A DNA stretch of 64,000 nt from Providencia vermicola (GTDB taxonomy: Bacteria > Pseudomonadota > Gammaproteobacteria > Enterobacterales > Enterobacteriaceae). A model generated the notes under the pieces. The model did not search any database and was not told the origin of the DNA. It saw only the letters and a program-made list of their open reading frames with translations. A program made the translations under genes and the position numbers. Below are positions 38,942 to 51,154 of the stretch, piece after piece; within the stretch, counting starts at the first letter, position 1; the number at the start of each line of letters is the position of its first letter. The stretch lies in NCBI RefSeq assembly GCF_020381325.1, contig NZ_JAGSPI010000002.1, positions 62,001 to 126,000 on the forward strand, given 5' to 3'.

Positions 38942-39682
38942 TTACGATTTTTTAGCTTGCTTATTCATTTCTTCCACTTCTAAATCAAGCTCTTTGATTT
39001 TAGCTTCCATCAATGAATGACAATACTCCGATAACTCCCTAACTTGATCGCGGCTATAGGCTGAGGTATCGATAGGCTCTAACATCTCAATAATAACATT
39101 GCCATTGTTCCAGCGATTTAGCTTAATTTTGCCCTGTGTACTAGATACACACACGGGAACAATCGGCACTCCCGCTGCTATAGCAGCATGGAAGGCCCCT
39201 GTTTTGAATGGGAGCAAACCGCGGCCACGGCTGCGTGTTCCTTCTGGGAACATCCACACTGAAATCTTACGTTTTTTGATTTGGTCTGCCACTTGAGAGA
39301 TTGTGTTATGCGCTTTCGAACGATTCGCACGGTCAATCAAAATATTCCCCGTGATCCAATATAAAAAACCAAAGAAAGGGATGAACACCAAGCTTTTTTT
39401 ACCCACTGTGACTGTTCTAGGCAACACACCATTCGACATCGTGACCATATCGTAGTTGTTTTGGTGGTTACCAATATAAATACTTGGGCCATAGCCTTTC
39501 GCTTTTTTAGGCACGCGGTTGATAACTTTTATGCCAAAAACAACGGACAAACGCCCAAACATATGGCCGAATGTCATCACGTGTTTTGGGTTACGTGGGC
39601 TGAATAAGCAGTAGATGCCACCGCCCACACAAACGAGGATGGTGTAGATAATAACAATAATCGCTCTAATAAGCGCTAACAT
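38942..39682 (-). CDS. plsC: 1-acyl-sn-glycerol-3-phosphate acyltransferase
   Basis: A 246-residue inner-membrane enzyme (E. coli 245) that makes phosphatidic acid from lysophosphatidic acid. The acyltransferase motif H-X4-D is NHQNNYD; motif III is FPEGTRSRGRG and motif IV VPIVPVCVS. One N-terminal membrane segment (IRAIIVIIYTILVCVGGGIYC) anchors it. The C terminus is a charged helix rich in Glu and Lys. It lies 97 bases after parC and is probably transcribed with it, as in E. coli. Confidence 0.97.
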   Translation of the reverse strand: MLALIRAIIVIIYTILVCVGGGIYCLFSPRNPKHVMTFGHMFGRLSVVFGIKVINRVPKKAKGYGPSIYIGNHQNNYDMVTMSNGVLPRTVTVGKKSLVFIPFFGFLYWITGNILIDRANRSKAHNTISQVADQIKKRKISVWMFPEGTRSRGRGLLPFKTGAFHAAIAAGVPIVPVCVSSTQGKIKLNRWNNGNVIIEMLEPIDTSAYSRDQVRELSEYCHSLMEAKIKELDLEVEEMNKQAKKS

Positions 39683-39779
39683 ACTAACCCCAAATTAGCG
39701 GAGCCTCAGCGCCCCGCGATGAATTTTAACCTTCGGTGCCAAACACAAGTCCTTGATAAGACACCCATTAAATTTATTG

Positions 39780-42035
39780 TTATACGTTATCTACAGGTTC
39801 GATATCGATACGCTCGATATTGTGCATTCCACGAGGCAAGGATGTCCCTTTACGGCCACGCTCCGAACGGTATTTCTGTAGATCTTCGGCTTTAAATTTC
39901 AGTTTTCGTTTACCAAAATGTAGCGTCATTGAAGCACCAACAGGTAAAAGCATCAACCATGTTAATACATCTTCACCACTTGCCGCTTGTGCGCCCGCAA
40001 TATTGATAATTTTATTCCCTTTACCTTTTGAAAGCTGAGGCAAATCTGCCACAGGGAATATTAACATACGCCCTGCTTTCGTGATTGCCAATAACAAGTC
40101 TTCTTGCGCGTTATTTAGCTCAATCGGTGCCAATACTTTGGCATTTTCAGGTAATGAAATCAGTGCCTTACCAGATTTATTCTTTGTCACTAAATCATTA
40201 AATGTGCAAATAAAGCCATAACCTGCATCTGATGCCATCAAGTATTTTTGCTCTTCTGGCGCCATTAAGACGTGCTCAATCGTTGCGCCTGGCGGCAGCG
40301 TTAATTTACCCGTAAGCGGCTCACCTTGGCTACGCGCAGACGGCAATTCCAGTGGATCAACCGAATAGCTACGCCCAGTGGTATCAAGGAATACTGCGGC
40401 TTGGTTTGATTTACCGCGGGCAGCGCCTTTAAAACCATCACCCGCTTTATAGTTCAGGTTGGTTGGCTCAATATCATGGCCTTTCGCACTGCGCACCCAG
40501 CCCATATCAGACAGCACAACCGTAATCGGCTCTGATGGCAGAATTTCATGTTCGCTCATCGCTTTCGCTTCTTCACGCTCTTGGAGTGGAGAGCGACGGT
40601 CATCACCATAAGCTTTCGCATCAGCCTGAATTTCTTTTCTAATTAAGGTATTCAAACGACGCTCTGAACCTAAAATCGCTTGTAACTCATCACGCTCTTT
40701 CGCTAATTCGTCTTGCTCACCACGGATTTTCATCTCTTCCAGTTTGGCTAAATGACGTAATTTTAGCTCTAAGATAGCCTCTGCTTGTGTGTCCGAAATA
40801 TTAAAACGAGACATCAATACAGGTTTGGGCTCATCTTCAGTACGAATGATTTCAATAACTTCATCAATGTTTAGATAAGCAATTAATAAACCGTCTAAAA
40901 TATGTAGGCGTCTTAAGACTTTGTCTAAACGATGGTTCAAGCGGTTACGTACAGTTTGGCGACGATAAGTAATCCACTCTGTTAATATCTCAACCAAGCC
41001 TTTCACCGCAGGGCGGTTATCTAAACCAATCATGTTGAGGTTAACGCGGTAGCTTCTTTCTAAATCCGTTGTCGCAAATAAGTGGGTCATCACTTGTTCA
41101 AGGTCAACCCGATTACTGCGTGGAACAATCACTAAACGAGTTGGATTTTCATGATCAGATTCATCACGTAAATCTTCCACCATCGGCAATTTCTTCGCAC
41201 GCATTTGGCTAGCGATTTGCTCAAGAACTTTGGCTCCCGAAACCTGATGAGGTAATGCTGTAATCACCGCATTGCCATCTTCTTTTTCCCACACCGCACG
41301 CATGCGTACTGAGCCACGACCGTTTTGATAGATTTTACGAATATCTTCACGGGAAGAGATAATTTCGGCTTCTGTTGGGAAATCTGGGCCTGGTATATAA
41401 CCCATAATCTCATCAAGATTCAGAGTCGGTTTTTCCAGTAAGGCGACCAAAGCTTCTGCCACTTCACGGGCATTGTGTGGTGGAATATCCGTTGCCATCC
41501 CAACCGCAATACCCGTTGTCCCATTCAACAAAATATTGGGTAAACGTGCAGGCAACATTTTCGGCTCGTTCATCGTGCCGTCAAAGTTGGGTACCCAGTC
41601 AACAGTGCCGTGACCTAACTCGCTAAGCAATACTTCTGCGTATTTAGATAAACGTGATTCCGTATAACGCATCGCAGCAAATGATTTTGGATCATCTGGA
41701 GCCCCCCAGTTTCCTTGCCCATCCACTAATGGATAGCGATAAGAAAACGGCTGCGCCATCAACACCATTGCTTCATAACACGCACTATCACCATGTGGGT
41801 GATATTTACCTAACACATCACCGACGGTTCTCGCTGATTTTTTGTATTTTGCACTATTACTGAGGCCAAGTTCCGACATTGCATACACAATACGACGCTG
41901 AACAGGTTTTAATCCATCACCAATAAATGGCAACGCCCTATCCATAATGACGTACATCGAATAGTTTAGGTAGGCACTTTCAGTAAAGGCATGAAGCGGT
42001 AGACGCTCCACACCATCATGAGTAATTTCACTCAT
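39780..42035 (-). CDS. parC: DNA topoisomerase IV subunit A
   Basis: A 751-residue protein, near E. coli ParC (752), the breakage-reunion subunit of the enzyme that unlinks daughter chromosomes. The catalytic tyrosine is in [13 protein letters not shown]. The quinolone-determining region reads [13 protein letters not shown], with Ser and Glu at the positions equivalent to 80 and 84, the sensitive state. The C-terminal beta-pinwheel domain starts around residue 490. parC follows parE by 34 bases; in E. coli the two are several genes apart, so this is a tighter arrangement. Confidence 0.98.
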   Translation of the reverse strand: MSEITHDGVERLPLHAFTESAYLNYSMYVIMDRALPFIGDGLKPVQRRIVYAMSELGLSNSAKYKKSARTVGDVLGKYHPHGDSACYEAMVLMAQPFSYRYPLVDGQGNWGAPDDPKSFAAMRYTESRLSKYAEVLLSELGHGTVDWVPNFDGTMNEPKMLPARLPNILLNGTTGIAVGMATDIPPHNAREVAEALVALLEKPTLNLDEIMGYIPGPDFPTEAEIISSREDIRKIYQNGRGSVRMRAVWEKEDGNAVITALPHQVSGAKVLEQIASQMRAKKLPMVEDLRDESDHENPTRLVIVPRSNRVDLEQVMTHLFATTDLERSYRVNLNMIGLDNRPAVKGLVEILTEWITYRRQTVRNRLNHRLDKVLRRLHILDGLLIAYLNIDEVIEIIRTEDEPKPVLMSRFNISDTQAEAILELKLRHLAKLEEMKIRGEQDELAKERDELQAILGSERRLNTLIRKEIQADAKAYGDDRRSPLQEREEAKAMSEHEILPSEPITVVLSDMGWVRSAKGHDIEPTNLNYKAGDGFKGAARGKSNQAAVFLDTTGRSYSVDPLELPSARSQGEPLTGKLTLPPGATIEHVLMAPEEQKYLMASDAGYGFICTFNDLVTKNKSGKALISLPENAKVLAPIELNNAQEDLLLAITKAGRMLIFPVADLPQLSKGKGNKIINIAGAQAASGEDVLTWLMLLPVGASMTLHFGKRKLKFKAEDLQKYRSERGRKGTSLPRGMHNIERIDIEPVDNV

Positions 42036-42069
42036 TCAATTCGTTCCTTACTCTTTTTATCGCAGGATG

Positions 42070-44007
<1,938 letters not shown>

Positions 44008-44052
44008 TCAGTGAGTTACTGGTGATAATAACAGTGTTCATGCGTTTTAGCA

Positions 44053-44634
44053 CTATTTCTCTACTAATTGAAGAAAATGAACAATTTGAGAAAAGTAAGC
44101 GTCAAAACCAGTAAAGGCATGATTACCGTCAGGTTCTACAGTCTGTTTACACTTTGAAAGATAGGTAACAGCTTCGCGATAATCAAGTACTTCATCACCC
44201 ATTTGTTGTAACAGCCAAATTCGATGAGATGCAGAAAGCTGTTCAATATGGAGTGATTTTAGCTCGCCAATATGTTTTGGTTCCAGAACATACTGTTCAT
44301 GAGTATAGGGATTAATATTGACACCCAAATAGTCTTTCAGCAAGTCAAACGGGCGTACAGCAGGGTTGACTACCACTGCGGGAAGGTGGTAACGCTCTGA
44401 AAACCAAATCGAAAAATAACCGCCAAGGGATGAGCCAACTAAACCAATGCGCTCATGACGATGCTGTTGAATTATCTCATCCAACGTCGCTTCGGCTTGC
44501 GCAGGGAAATTGGGTAATTGAGGCACAATCATATGAATGTGTGGATAATTAACCTCAATCCATTGTTTTAAGTGAGTGGCTTTTTCCGATAAAGGCGAGC
44601 TATTAAAGCCATGAATATAAAGTAACGTGGCCAT
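44053..44634 (-). CDS. yqiA: Alpha/beta-hydrolase esterase YqiA
   Basis: A 193-residue serine hydrolase, identical in length to E. coli YqiA (193). The nucleophile elbow is LVGSSLGGYFS, the oxyanion region is LYIHGFNSSP, and the C-terminal catalytic residues are probably Asp in GDEVLDY and His in GNHAFTG. E. coli YqiA cleaves palmitoyl-CoA and short p-nitrophenyl esters in vitro; its physiological role is unclear. It lies six bases after cpdA and 87 bases before parE, the conserved order. Confidence 0.92.
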   Translation of the reverse strand: MATLLYIHGFNSSPLSEKATHLKQWIEVNYPHIHMIVPQLPNFPAQAEATLDEIIQQHRHERIGLVGSSLGGYFSIWFSERYHLPAVVVNPAVRPFDLLKDYLGVNINPYTHEQYVLEPKHIGELKSLHIEQLSASHRIWLLQQMGDEVLDYREAVTYLSKCKQTVEPDGNHAFTGFDAYFSQIVHFLQLVEK

Positions 44635-44640
44635 AGTGAA

Positions 44641-45480
44641 TTAATAACCGTCTGAGTCTAGATCAGGGCTAAACTCACGTGTTTCTAAGCGATGCACCGT
44701 TGTCGTAATATGCCTTTGCCCTTTTTCATTCACGCTTAATTCAAGGTATCGCCAACCAGGCGCAACAGTATCTAATGCAAAGTTCGTACAGTGTGGCTTA
44801 AATTGCACGCAAGTCGATGGGGTCGCTAATAAACGAATTCCATGCCAATTTTCATCCATTTCCTGATGAATGTGCCCGCAAAGCATCGCTTTCACGTTCG
44901 GATAATTTTTTAAATAATCCGCTAAGATATGTGAGTTTCTTAAACTATGCTGATCAAGCCATGTACAGCCCGATGGCAGGGGGTGATGATGCAGCATCAC
45001 TAATGTAGTGCGTTGTGGTTGTGCATCTAAACTCACTTTCATCCATTCCAACTGCTGCTCAGAAAGCTCTCCGTGAGGAACGTCTTGCAATTGGCTGTCC
45101 AGCATAAGAATTTGCCACTCATCACCGATCAAGATTTGCTTCGCACTCGAAATCCCAGCCACTCGCAGGCTTTCGACCATTGCAGGAGGATAATCGTGAT
45201 TTCCAGGGAGCCAAACACAAGGTGCGGGAATACGTTCGATGCCTTTTGCAAAGTGTTGATAAGCTTTTGGTGATTGGTCTTGAACCAAATCCCCTGTCGC
45301 AACGATCAAGTCAATTGGGAGATTTTGTGCTGCGATAGCATCAAGTACCGCCTGATAGCTTCGATACGTATTTACACCTAAAAGGGTATTTTCTGTATCA
45401 GCAAACAGATGCGTATCAGTAACCTGTAAAATTCTCACTACTTTAGAGTGCTTTGCAGTCACTTCAAGCTGGCTATCCAA
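44641..45480 (-). CDS. cpdA: 3',5'-cyclic-AMP phosphodiesterase CpdA
   Basis: A 279-residue class III phosphodiesterase (E. coli 275) that lowers cAMP and so tunes CRP. The dinuclear metal site residues are in QVTDTHLFAD, VATGDLVQD, WLPGNHDYP, MLHHHPLPSG and MLCGHIHQEMD. In E. coli nudF-yqiB-cpdA-yqiA-parE form a row; here yqiB is missing and an ERIC array of about 785 bases lies before cpdA. It could affect the CRP-S-controlled ppd genes indirectly through cAMP. Confidence 0.96.
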   Translation of the reverse strand: MDSQLEVTAKHSKVVRILQVTDTHLFADTENTLLGVNTYRSYQAVLDAIAAQNLPIDLIVATGDLVQDQSPKAYQHFAKGIERIPAPCVWLPGNHDYPPAMVESLRVAGISSAKQILIGDEWQILMLDSQLQDVPHGELSEQQLEWMKVSLDAQPQRTTLVMLHHHPLPSGCTWLDQHSLRNSHILADYLKNYPNVKAMLCGHIHQEMDENWHGIRLLATPSTCVQFKPHCTNFALDTVAPGWRYLELSVNEKGQRHITTTVHRLETREFSPDLDSDGY

Positions 45481-45605
45481 AAGTCTTCCTTTTCCATAAA
45501 TATTGTTTATGCCTAATCTATTCTATTCATTACAACTATACAAAAACTCAACGCACTTGCAGTTAGCCTATCTAGCTTATGAATTCTCTTCATCCCCCCA
45601 ACTGA

Positions 45606-46390
45606 ATTACTCTAAATAATTCAAGTTGCAAGAAGGCGGCAAGCTAAGCAAGCCCAAGGAATATACACAAGTATGTGACTTGGGTTGCGCAGTGTAGCAA
45701 ACACACTTGCAGCTTGCTGTAAAACCTAACTTATTACACGCATTGAACAACTACACACCCTAGCAATACACTGAATTACTCTAAATAATTCAAGTTGCAA
45801 GAAGGCGGCAAGCTAAGCAAGCCCAAGGAATATACACAAGTATGTGACTTGGGTTGCGCAGTGTAGCCAACACACTTGCAGCTTGCTGTAAAACCTAACT
45901 TATTACACGCATTGAACAACTACACGCCCTAGCAATGCACTGAATTACTCTAAATAATTCAAGTTGCAAGAAGGCGGCAAGCTAAGCAAGCCCAAGGAGC
46001 ATACATGAGTATGTGACTTGGGTTGCGCAGTGCAGCCAACACACTTGCAGCTTGCTGTAAAACCTAACTTATTACACGCATTGAACAACTACACGCCCTA
46101 GCAATACACTGAATTACTCTAAATAATTCAAGTTGCAAGAAGGCGGCAAGCTAAGCAAGCCCAAGGAGCATACATGAGTATGTGACTTGGGTTGCGCAGT
46201 GCAGCCAACACACTTACTGCTTACTGTAAAACCTAGATTATGACACGCCCTAGCAATGCACTGAATTACTCTAAATAATTCAAGTTGCAAGAAGGCGGCA
46301 AGCTAAGCAAGCCCAAGGAGCATACATGAGTATGTGACTTGGGTTGCGCAGTGTAGCCAACACACTTGCAGCTTGAAGTATGACGAGTAA
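45606..46390. repeat. Tandem array of five ERIC units (period 169 bp)
   Basis: The segment CTGAATTACTCTAAATAATT starts at 45602, 45771, 45940, 46109 and 46261, giving periods of 169, 169, 169 and 152. Each unit has the ERIC left part (AAGTTGCAAGAAGGCGGCAA), the hairpin core (CCCAAGGA ... TATGTGACTTGGG) and CACACTTGCAGCTTG. Units 1-4 then continue with CTGTAAAACCTAACTTATTA and a spacer of about 54 bp, while unit 5 ends with the full ERIC terminus GAAGTATGACGAGTAA. Units 1 and 2 share GAATATACACAAG and units 3-5 share GAGCATACATGAG. It fills the gap between nudF and cpdA, where no coding gene is seen. Confidence 0.9.
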
Positions 46391-46458
46391 TTGGAGTATG
46401 ACGACTAATTAGTTAAATATCTGCTAATCAGCACACACTTCACTAGATTAATTGTTCT

Positions 46459-47097
46459 TTAAGAGAGTTTCATCCATTTTTCATTAAGTTTTTGATAGTT
46501 GAGCTGTAACCACTGAATGGCAATGACTGTTGCTGCATTATCAATTGTGCCATTTTCTACCCACTGGTATGCTTTTTCTCTACTAATAACATGAACTTTG
46601 ATATCTTCGTTTTCTGAAGCTAAACCGTGAATACCTTTAGCTTGAGTGCTATCGACTTCGCCAACAAATACGTGCATGCGCTCTGTTGTCCCGCCAGGGC
46701 TTGAAAGGTAGCTGAGCGCTTTTTCCGCATGGCGGATCTCTAGGCCGGCTTCTTCTATTGCTTCACGGCGAATGACCTCTTCTGGGGATTCATTTTCTTC
46801 AATCATCCCGGCTACGGCTTCAAGCAACCACGGCGTTTCGCTGGTTTCTATTGCTGGAAAGCGAATTTGTTCAATCAGCACAACATTATCGGTTTGCGGG
46901 TCATAGGGTAAAACAACACCAGCGTGACCGCGCTCAAAAACTTCACGGCGAATTTCGTTGCTCCATCCACCAGCAAACAATTTGTGGCGAAATCGGTATT
47001 CCATCATTTGAAAAAAACCGTTAAATAATTTACGCTTGGATATAATTTCAACATCATTTTTGCCATATTTAATTGGCTGTTCTATTTTATTTGTCAT
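46459..47097 (-). CDS. nudF: ADP-ribose pyrophosphatase NudF
   Basis: A 212-residue Nudix hydrolase (E. coli 209) from the ATG at 47095-47097, which follows TTTGGAG by six bases; an in-frame GTG six codons upstream overlaps that site. The Nudix box is GMIEENESPEEVIRREAIEEAGL, preceded by LLEAVAG. The C-terminal LASENEDIKVHVISREKAYQWVENG is family-typical. It splits ADP-ribose into AMP and ribose phosphate. It diverges from tolC as in E. coli, but its usual partner yqiB is absent downstream. Confidence 0.95.
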   Translation of the reverse strand: MTNKIEQPIKYGKNDVEIISKRKLFNGFFQMMEYRFRHKLFAGGWSNEIRREVFERGHAGVVLPYDPQTDNVVLIEQIRFPAIETSETPWLLEAVAGMIEENESPEEVIRREAIEEAGLEIRHAEKALSYLSSPGGTTERMHVFVGEVDSTQAKGIHGLASENEDIKVHVISREKAYQWVENGTIDNAATVIAIQWLQLNYQKLNEKWMKLS

Positions 47098-47208
47098 TGC
47101 ATTCTCCAAACTCACTAATTTCCATCTTAAGGAAATAATTGTGGATTAAAACTGTTTTTAAGGTTTTTTAACCTCAGATGAGGTAATGTTTAATAAAATT
47201 GAGACAAA

Positions 47209-47254
47209 ATGGCACAAAAGGCTACCGTGAATTCAAACGAACCTCTGCTACAAT
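47209..47254 (+). promoter_or_regulatory. Candidate tolC promoter with MarA/SoxS/Rob-type box
   Basis: ATGGCACAAAAGGCTACCGT (47209-47228) matches 11 of 14 defined positions of the marbox consensus. It overlaps a weak -35 (GTGAAT, 47227-47232) placed 16 bases before TACAAT (47249-47254). This is a class II layout. E. coli tolC is activated by MarA, SoxS and Rob; the site here is an inference. Confidence 0.4.
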
Positions 47255-47406
47255 AAGCGCCATTATTCAAATCTAAGAGCAACATAGGGTCTGTTTTTTT
47301 ATGATTGTCTCTAAAACGCATATTTTTATATCAAAGGCCTCAATTAGGCATGGTACGTTTTAGGCAACAGGCTCAACTTAATTTGCTGTTTAATCAAGGA
47401 ATCAAA

Positions 47407-48798
47407 ATGAAGAAACTGCTTCCCCTTTTAATTGCGATGAGTTTTGTGGGTCTCAGTACCAATAGCTACGCAGACGATTTACTGCAGGTTTACCAAAAAT
47501 CGAAAGAAAGTAACCCTGAGTTAAGAAAATCATTAGCTGAACGTAATCAAGCTTTTGAAAAAATTAATGAAGCTCGCAGCCCATTATTACCTCAATTAGG
47601 TTTAGGCGCAGGGGCAAGTTACGGTAGTGGTTACCGCGATGCGAATAACACCGAAAGCACGGGTTTAAATGCGTCGCTGAAATTAACGCAAACTGTTTTT
47701 GACATGTCAAAATGGCGTCAACTGACGATTCAAGAAAAAACGGCAGGGATTTCTGATGTCACTTACCAGACTAGTCAGCAACAATTAATTTTAGATACCG
47801 CAACTGCGTACTTTAACGTTTTAAAAGCAATTGACGCGCTATCTTATATTGAAGCCAATAAAGAAGCGGTTTATCGCCAATTAGACCAAGTTACTCAACG
47901 TTTTAACGTTGGCCTTGTGGCGATTACTGACGTGCAAAACGCCCGTGCGAACTACGATAGCGTTATCGCACAAGAAGTTGCGGGTCGTAACGACTTAGAA
48001 AATGCAATTGAAAAACTGCGTCAAGTCAGCGGTGTATACTATAACCAACTGGCATCTTTAAATATCGAGCGCTTTAAAACCACTGAGCTGGGCGACATCA
48101 ACGCTATCTTAAAAGAAGCAGAAGAGCGCAACCTTAGCTTATTAAGTGCACGTTTAGCTCAAGACGTTTCTCGTGAAAACATCCGTTTAGCAGAAACAGG
48201 CCATATGCCAACGGTGAGTCTCGATGCATCAACCGCAGTAACCAATACCTATAACCATGGTAGTGGTTACAACAATAGCTTAACAGGTAAAGGTGCAAGC
48301 AACAGTTATAATGGGCAAAACAGCATTGGCTTAAACTTAAGCATTCCTTTATACACTGGTGGTGCAACGAGTTCACAAGTTGAACAAGCACAATATGGTT
48401 TCCAAGGTGCGAGTGAGCAACTGGAAAGTGTTTACCGTAATGTGGTTCAATTAGTACGTTCATCATTTAATAACGTATCTTCATCTATCAGTAGCATCAA
48501 TGCATACAAACAAGTGGTTGTGTCTGCACAGAGCTCATTAGATGCGATGGAAGCAGGTTACCAAGTAGGTACACGTACAATTGTTGACGTATTAACATCA
48601 ACAACCGCACTGTACCAAGCGAAGCAAAACCTGTCTAACGCACGTTATGACTATATGATTAACCAACTGAATATTGAATTTGCTCGCGGCACATTAAACG
48701 AAGATGACATTGCACGCTTAAATGCTAACTTAGGCAAAGAAATTTCCACTGAGCCAAGCAGCATTATCCGTAATACCAATGCCCCTCAAATTAAATAA
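47407..48798 (+). CDS. tolC: Outer-membrane efflux channel TolC
   Basis: A 463-residue trimeric outer-membrane channel subunit. The start at 47407 (MKKLLPLLIAMSF) follows AAGGA; a 34-residue upstream extension has no signal-peptide character. The leader ends SYA before DDLLQVYQKSKESNPEL. Two repeats of the helix-strand fold can be seen, the second starting near LLSARLAQDVSRENIRLAETG. The protein is about 30 residues shorter than E. coli TolC, mainly at the C terminus, a part known to be dispensable. It serves RND pumps and type I secretion. Confidence 0.96.
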   Translation: MKKLLPLLIAMSFVGLSTNSYADDLLQVYQKSKESNPELRKSLAERNQAFEKINEARSPLLPQLGLGAGASYGSGYRDANNTESTGLNASLKLTQTVFDMSKWRQLTIQEKTAGISDVTYQTSQQQLILDTATAYFNVLKAIDALSYIEANKEAVYRQLDQVTQRFNVGLVAITDVQNARANYDSVIAQEVAGRNDLENAIEKLRQVSGVYYNQLASLNIERFKTTELGDINAILKEAEERNLSLLSARLAQDVSRENIRLAETGHMPTVSLDASTAVTNTYNHGSGYNNSLTGKGASNSYNGQNSIGLNLSIPLYTGGATSSQVEQAQYGFQGASEQLESVYRNVVQLVRSSFNNVSSSISSINAYKQVVVSAQSSLDAMEAGYQVGTRTIVDVLTSTTALYQAKQNLSNARYDYMINQLNIEFARGTLNEDDIARLNANLGKEISTEPSSIIRNTNAPQIK

Positions 48799-48825
48799 TT
48801 TGATCGTTTAGTTTTAGATAAATAG

Positions 48826-48857
48826 AATGACCCGCTGTATTGGCGGGTTATTTTTTA
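48826..48857 (+). terminator. Terminator of tolC
   Basis: AATGACCCGC (48826-48835) and GCGGGTTATT (48843-48852) form a stem with one G-T pair and a seven-base loop, followed by TTTTATC. Confidence 0.8.
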
Positions 48858-49198
48858 TCAAATCGTAAAGAAAACCCTCTAAATCACTCGTTTTGCTTCA
48901 ATTGAATCAGTTAAAACAGTTTTCCCTTCCCCCACTTATAAAATTCAGTGAATTCTCACTTTAGTTATTATTAAATAGTTCAAAAAACAAGCTCAAATTA
49001 ATTCATTGATATTCAATGGAATATCTCTATTTCTTTTTCAGTTTTAATCATCCTTTCCTCAAAAAAGAGAAGAAAGTTACAAAAATGATAATTTCAATCT
49101 ATTTCCGCTATATTTCTGCTTTAATTTTCAACGTTTATCCCCTATCCTAGAGGTAACTTATAAAACATCTTACTTAAATTTTATTCAGGGTAATTACC
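48858..49198. other. tolC-ygiB intergenic region
   Basis: About 340 AT-rich bases with no gene. A short perfect palindrome GATATTC-AATG-GAATATC is at 49008-49025. A TATCCT sequence near 49144 may be a -10 for ygiB, but I found no matching -35. Confidence 0.4.
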
Positions 49199-49903
49199 AT
49201 GACCATGAAGCGTACTAAAGATATTAATCAAAACGCCTTCCGCAAGTCTTGGCGTTCATACCGTTTAGCGCCTGTTGCTGTTGCTGTCAGTGCCGTATTT
49301 ATGCTTTCTGCCTGTGAAGAAAGCGATGAAACAGTATCTCTGTATACCAATGCGCAAGATTGTAGCCAAGCAAACCCATCTCAAGCAGAACAATGCACAT
49401 TGGCTTATAACAATGCATTACAAGAAGCGGCAAAAACTGCACCTAAATATGCAACGCAAGCTGACTGTATTGCAGAATTTGGTGAGTCTATGTGTACTCA
49501 AGCCCCTGCCCAAGCAGGTCTTGCAGGCACAAGTTCAACCAATGGCGAGCAAACTGCACAAGCACAAAGCAGCGGCGGCAGCATGTGGATGCCATTAATG
49601 ATGGGTTATATGATGGGGCGTATGATGGGCGGTAGTGCGGCATCCCAACCACTGTTTAGCTCGAAAAACCCAGCAAGCCCTGCAAACGGCAAATTTGTCG
49701 ATGCATCAGGTAAAAGCTATGGCCCTGCGGTTGCAGGTGGTCGTTCAATGAGCGTACCAAAAACCGCAATGGCACCTAAGCCACCGACCACATCAACCGT
49801 CACTCGTGGTGGTTTTGGTGACACCGTTAATAAACAAGCGATGGCACAACGTTCGTCTTCATCTGCAAAATCAACGTCTTCTTCCCGTTCAATGGGTGGT
49901 TGA
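49199..49903 (+). CDS. ygiB: YgiB family lipoprotein-like protein (DUF1190)
   Basis: A 234-residue protein. A basic N terminus is followed by a hydrophobic segment ending in a lipobox, VFMLSAC (Cys at about 39), so it is probably lipidated by Lgt. The region [20 protein letters not shown] and the methionine/glycine-rich [13 protein letters not shown] match E. coli YgiB. The C-terminal part is Ser/Thr/Pro-rich and ends SSSRSMGG, just as in E. coli. The second in-frame ATG (49205) is an equally good start. Function is unknown. The conserved neighbour ygiC starts seven bases downstream. Confidence 0.9.
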   Translation: MTMKRTKDINQNAFRKSWRSYRLAPVAVAVSAVFMLSACEESDETVSLYTNAQDCSQANPSQAEQCTLAYNNALQEAAKTAPKYATQADCIAEFGESMCTQAPAQAGLAGTSSTNGEQTAQAQSSGGSMWMPLMMGYMMGRMMGGSAASQPLFSSKNPASPANGKFVDASGKSYGPAVAGGRSMSVPKTAMAPKPPTTSTVTRGGFGDTVNKQAMAQRSSSSAKSTSSSRSMGG

Positions 49904-49909
49904 TCAGTA

Positions 49910-51073
49910 ATGAAACGAGTTCCCATTGTTGAGCGCCCAAATTGGCGCGAAAAAGCCTCCGAGTTTGGTTTTGAATTTCACACCATGTACGGCGAGCCGT
50001 ACTGGTCTGAAGATGCGTATTATCAATTCACTATGGCACAAATCGAAGAGATTGAAGATGCAACCGCTGAGCTGCATCAAATGTGCCTAAAAGTGGTTGA
50101 GCGTGTTATTGAAAGTGACGAATTATTGGCACGTTTTCAAATTCCTAAGCACTGCTGGGAATTTGTTCGTAGTTCGTGGAAAAGCGAGCAGCCTTCACTG
50201 TATTCACGGCTTGACCTTGCCTACGATGGCGTTAATCCTCCTAAGTTACTGGAAAATAACGCAGACACGCCAACATCATTATATGAATCTGCATTCTTCC
50301 AATGGATCTGGTTAGAAGATCAAATTGAAGCTGGCAAACTCCCTGAAAATGCGGATCAATTTAACAGTATTCAAGAACAGTTGATCGAACGTTTCACTCA
50401 ACTTAAAGATCAACATGGTTTCCGTCTGCTTCACATGTCTTGCTGTCGTGATACGGAAGAAGACCGTGGCACAGTTCAATATTTACAAGACTGTGCCAAC
50501 GAAGCGGGTGTTGCAACCGAGTTCTTATATATCGATGAAATCGGTTTAGGTGAAAGAGGCGAATTCACTGATACACAAGATCAGGTTATCAGTAATCTGT
50601 TTAAGCTGTATCCGTGGGAATTTATGCTACGTGAAATTTTCTCTACCAAGCTACAAGATGCTGGCGTTCGCTGGTTGGAACCCGCATGGAAGAGCATTAT
50701 TTCTAATAAAGCCTTGCTGCCGATGTTATGGGAAATGTTCCCTGACCATCCTAATCTACTCCCTGCCTATTTTGCTGATGGTAAAACTCAGCCAGAGCTC
50801 GATAAATATGTGATTAAACCGCTGTTTTCTCGTGAAGGCGCCAACATCCGTATTATTGAAAATGGCAAGGAAATTGCCGCTGCGGATGGCCCATACGGTG
50901 AAGAAGGGATGATTATTCAACAATTCCACCCACTACCGAAATTTGAAGGTAGCTATACCTTAGTCGGAAGTTGGTTGGTAAATGATCAACCTGCTGGGAT
51001 TTGTATTCGTGAAGATAAAGAGCTGATCACCCAAGATCTGTCCCGCTTTTATCCACATACGATCATAGACTAA
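49910..51073 (+). CDS. ygiC: Glutathionylspermidine synthase-like ATP-grasp protein YgiC
   Basis: A 387-residue protein with the ATP-grasp synthetase fold of the glutathionylspermidine synthase preATP-grasp family (E. coli YgiC 386). Landmarks are [25 protein letters not shown] split over two strands, the ATP-binding [21 protein letters not shown], and [12 protein letters not shown]. It lacks the amidase half of Gsp. Its ligand is unknown; peptide or polyamine ligation is only an inference. It is cotranscribed with ygiB and ends before a terminator at 51095. Confidence 0.9.
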   Translation: MKRVPIVERPNWREKASEFGFEFHTMYGEPYWSEDAYYQFTMAQIEEIEDATAELHQMCLKVVERVIESDELLARFQIPKHCWEFVRSSWKSEQPSLYSRLDLAYDGVNPPKLLENNADTPTSLYESAFFQWIWLEDQIEAGKLPENADQFNSIQEQLIERFTQLKDQHGFRLLHMSCCRDTEEDRGTVQYLQDCANEAGVATEFLYIDEIGLGERGEFTDTQDQVISNLFKLYPWEFMLREIFSTKLQDAGVRWLEPAWKSIISNKALLPMLWEMFPDHPNLLPAYFADGKTQPELDKYVIKPLFSREGANIRIIENGKEIAAADGPYGEEGMIIQQFHPLPKFEGSYTLVGSWLVNDQPAGICIREDKELITQDLSRFYPHTIID

Positions 51074-51094
51074 TTGTATATAAAGTTAAAAGCT

Positions 51095-51130
51095 AAGCCC
51101 AAACATAGTAATATGATTTGGGCTTTTCAT
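51095..51130 (+). terminator. Terminator of ygiB-ygiC
   Basis: AAGCCCAAA (51095-51103) and TTTGGGCTT (51117-51125) form a nine-base perfect stem with a 13-base loop, followed by TTCATT. It lies between convergent ygiC and ygiD. Confidence 0.75.
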
Positions 51131-51154
51131 TAGTAAATTCTCTAGCAGAAAGAC

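Noticed and set aside
45602-46390. Regularly spaced repeats that could be mistaken for a CRISPR array
   Set aside because: The repeat part is over 100 bp with an ERIC hairpin, and the spacers are nearly identical to each other, so it is a tandem ERIC array.
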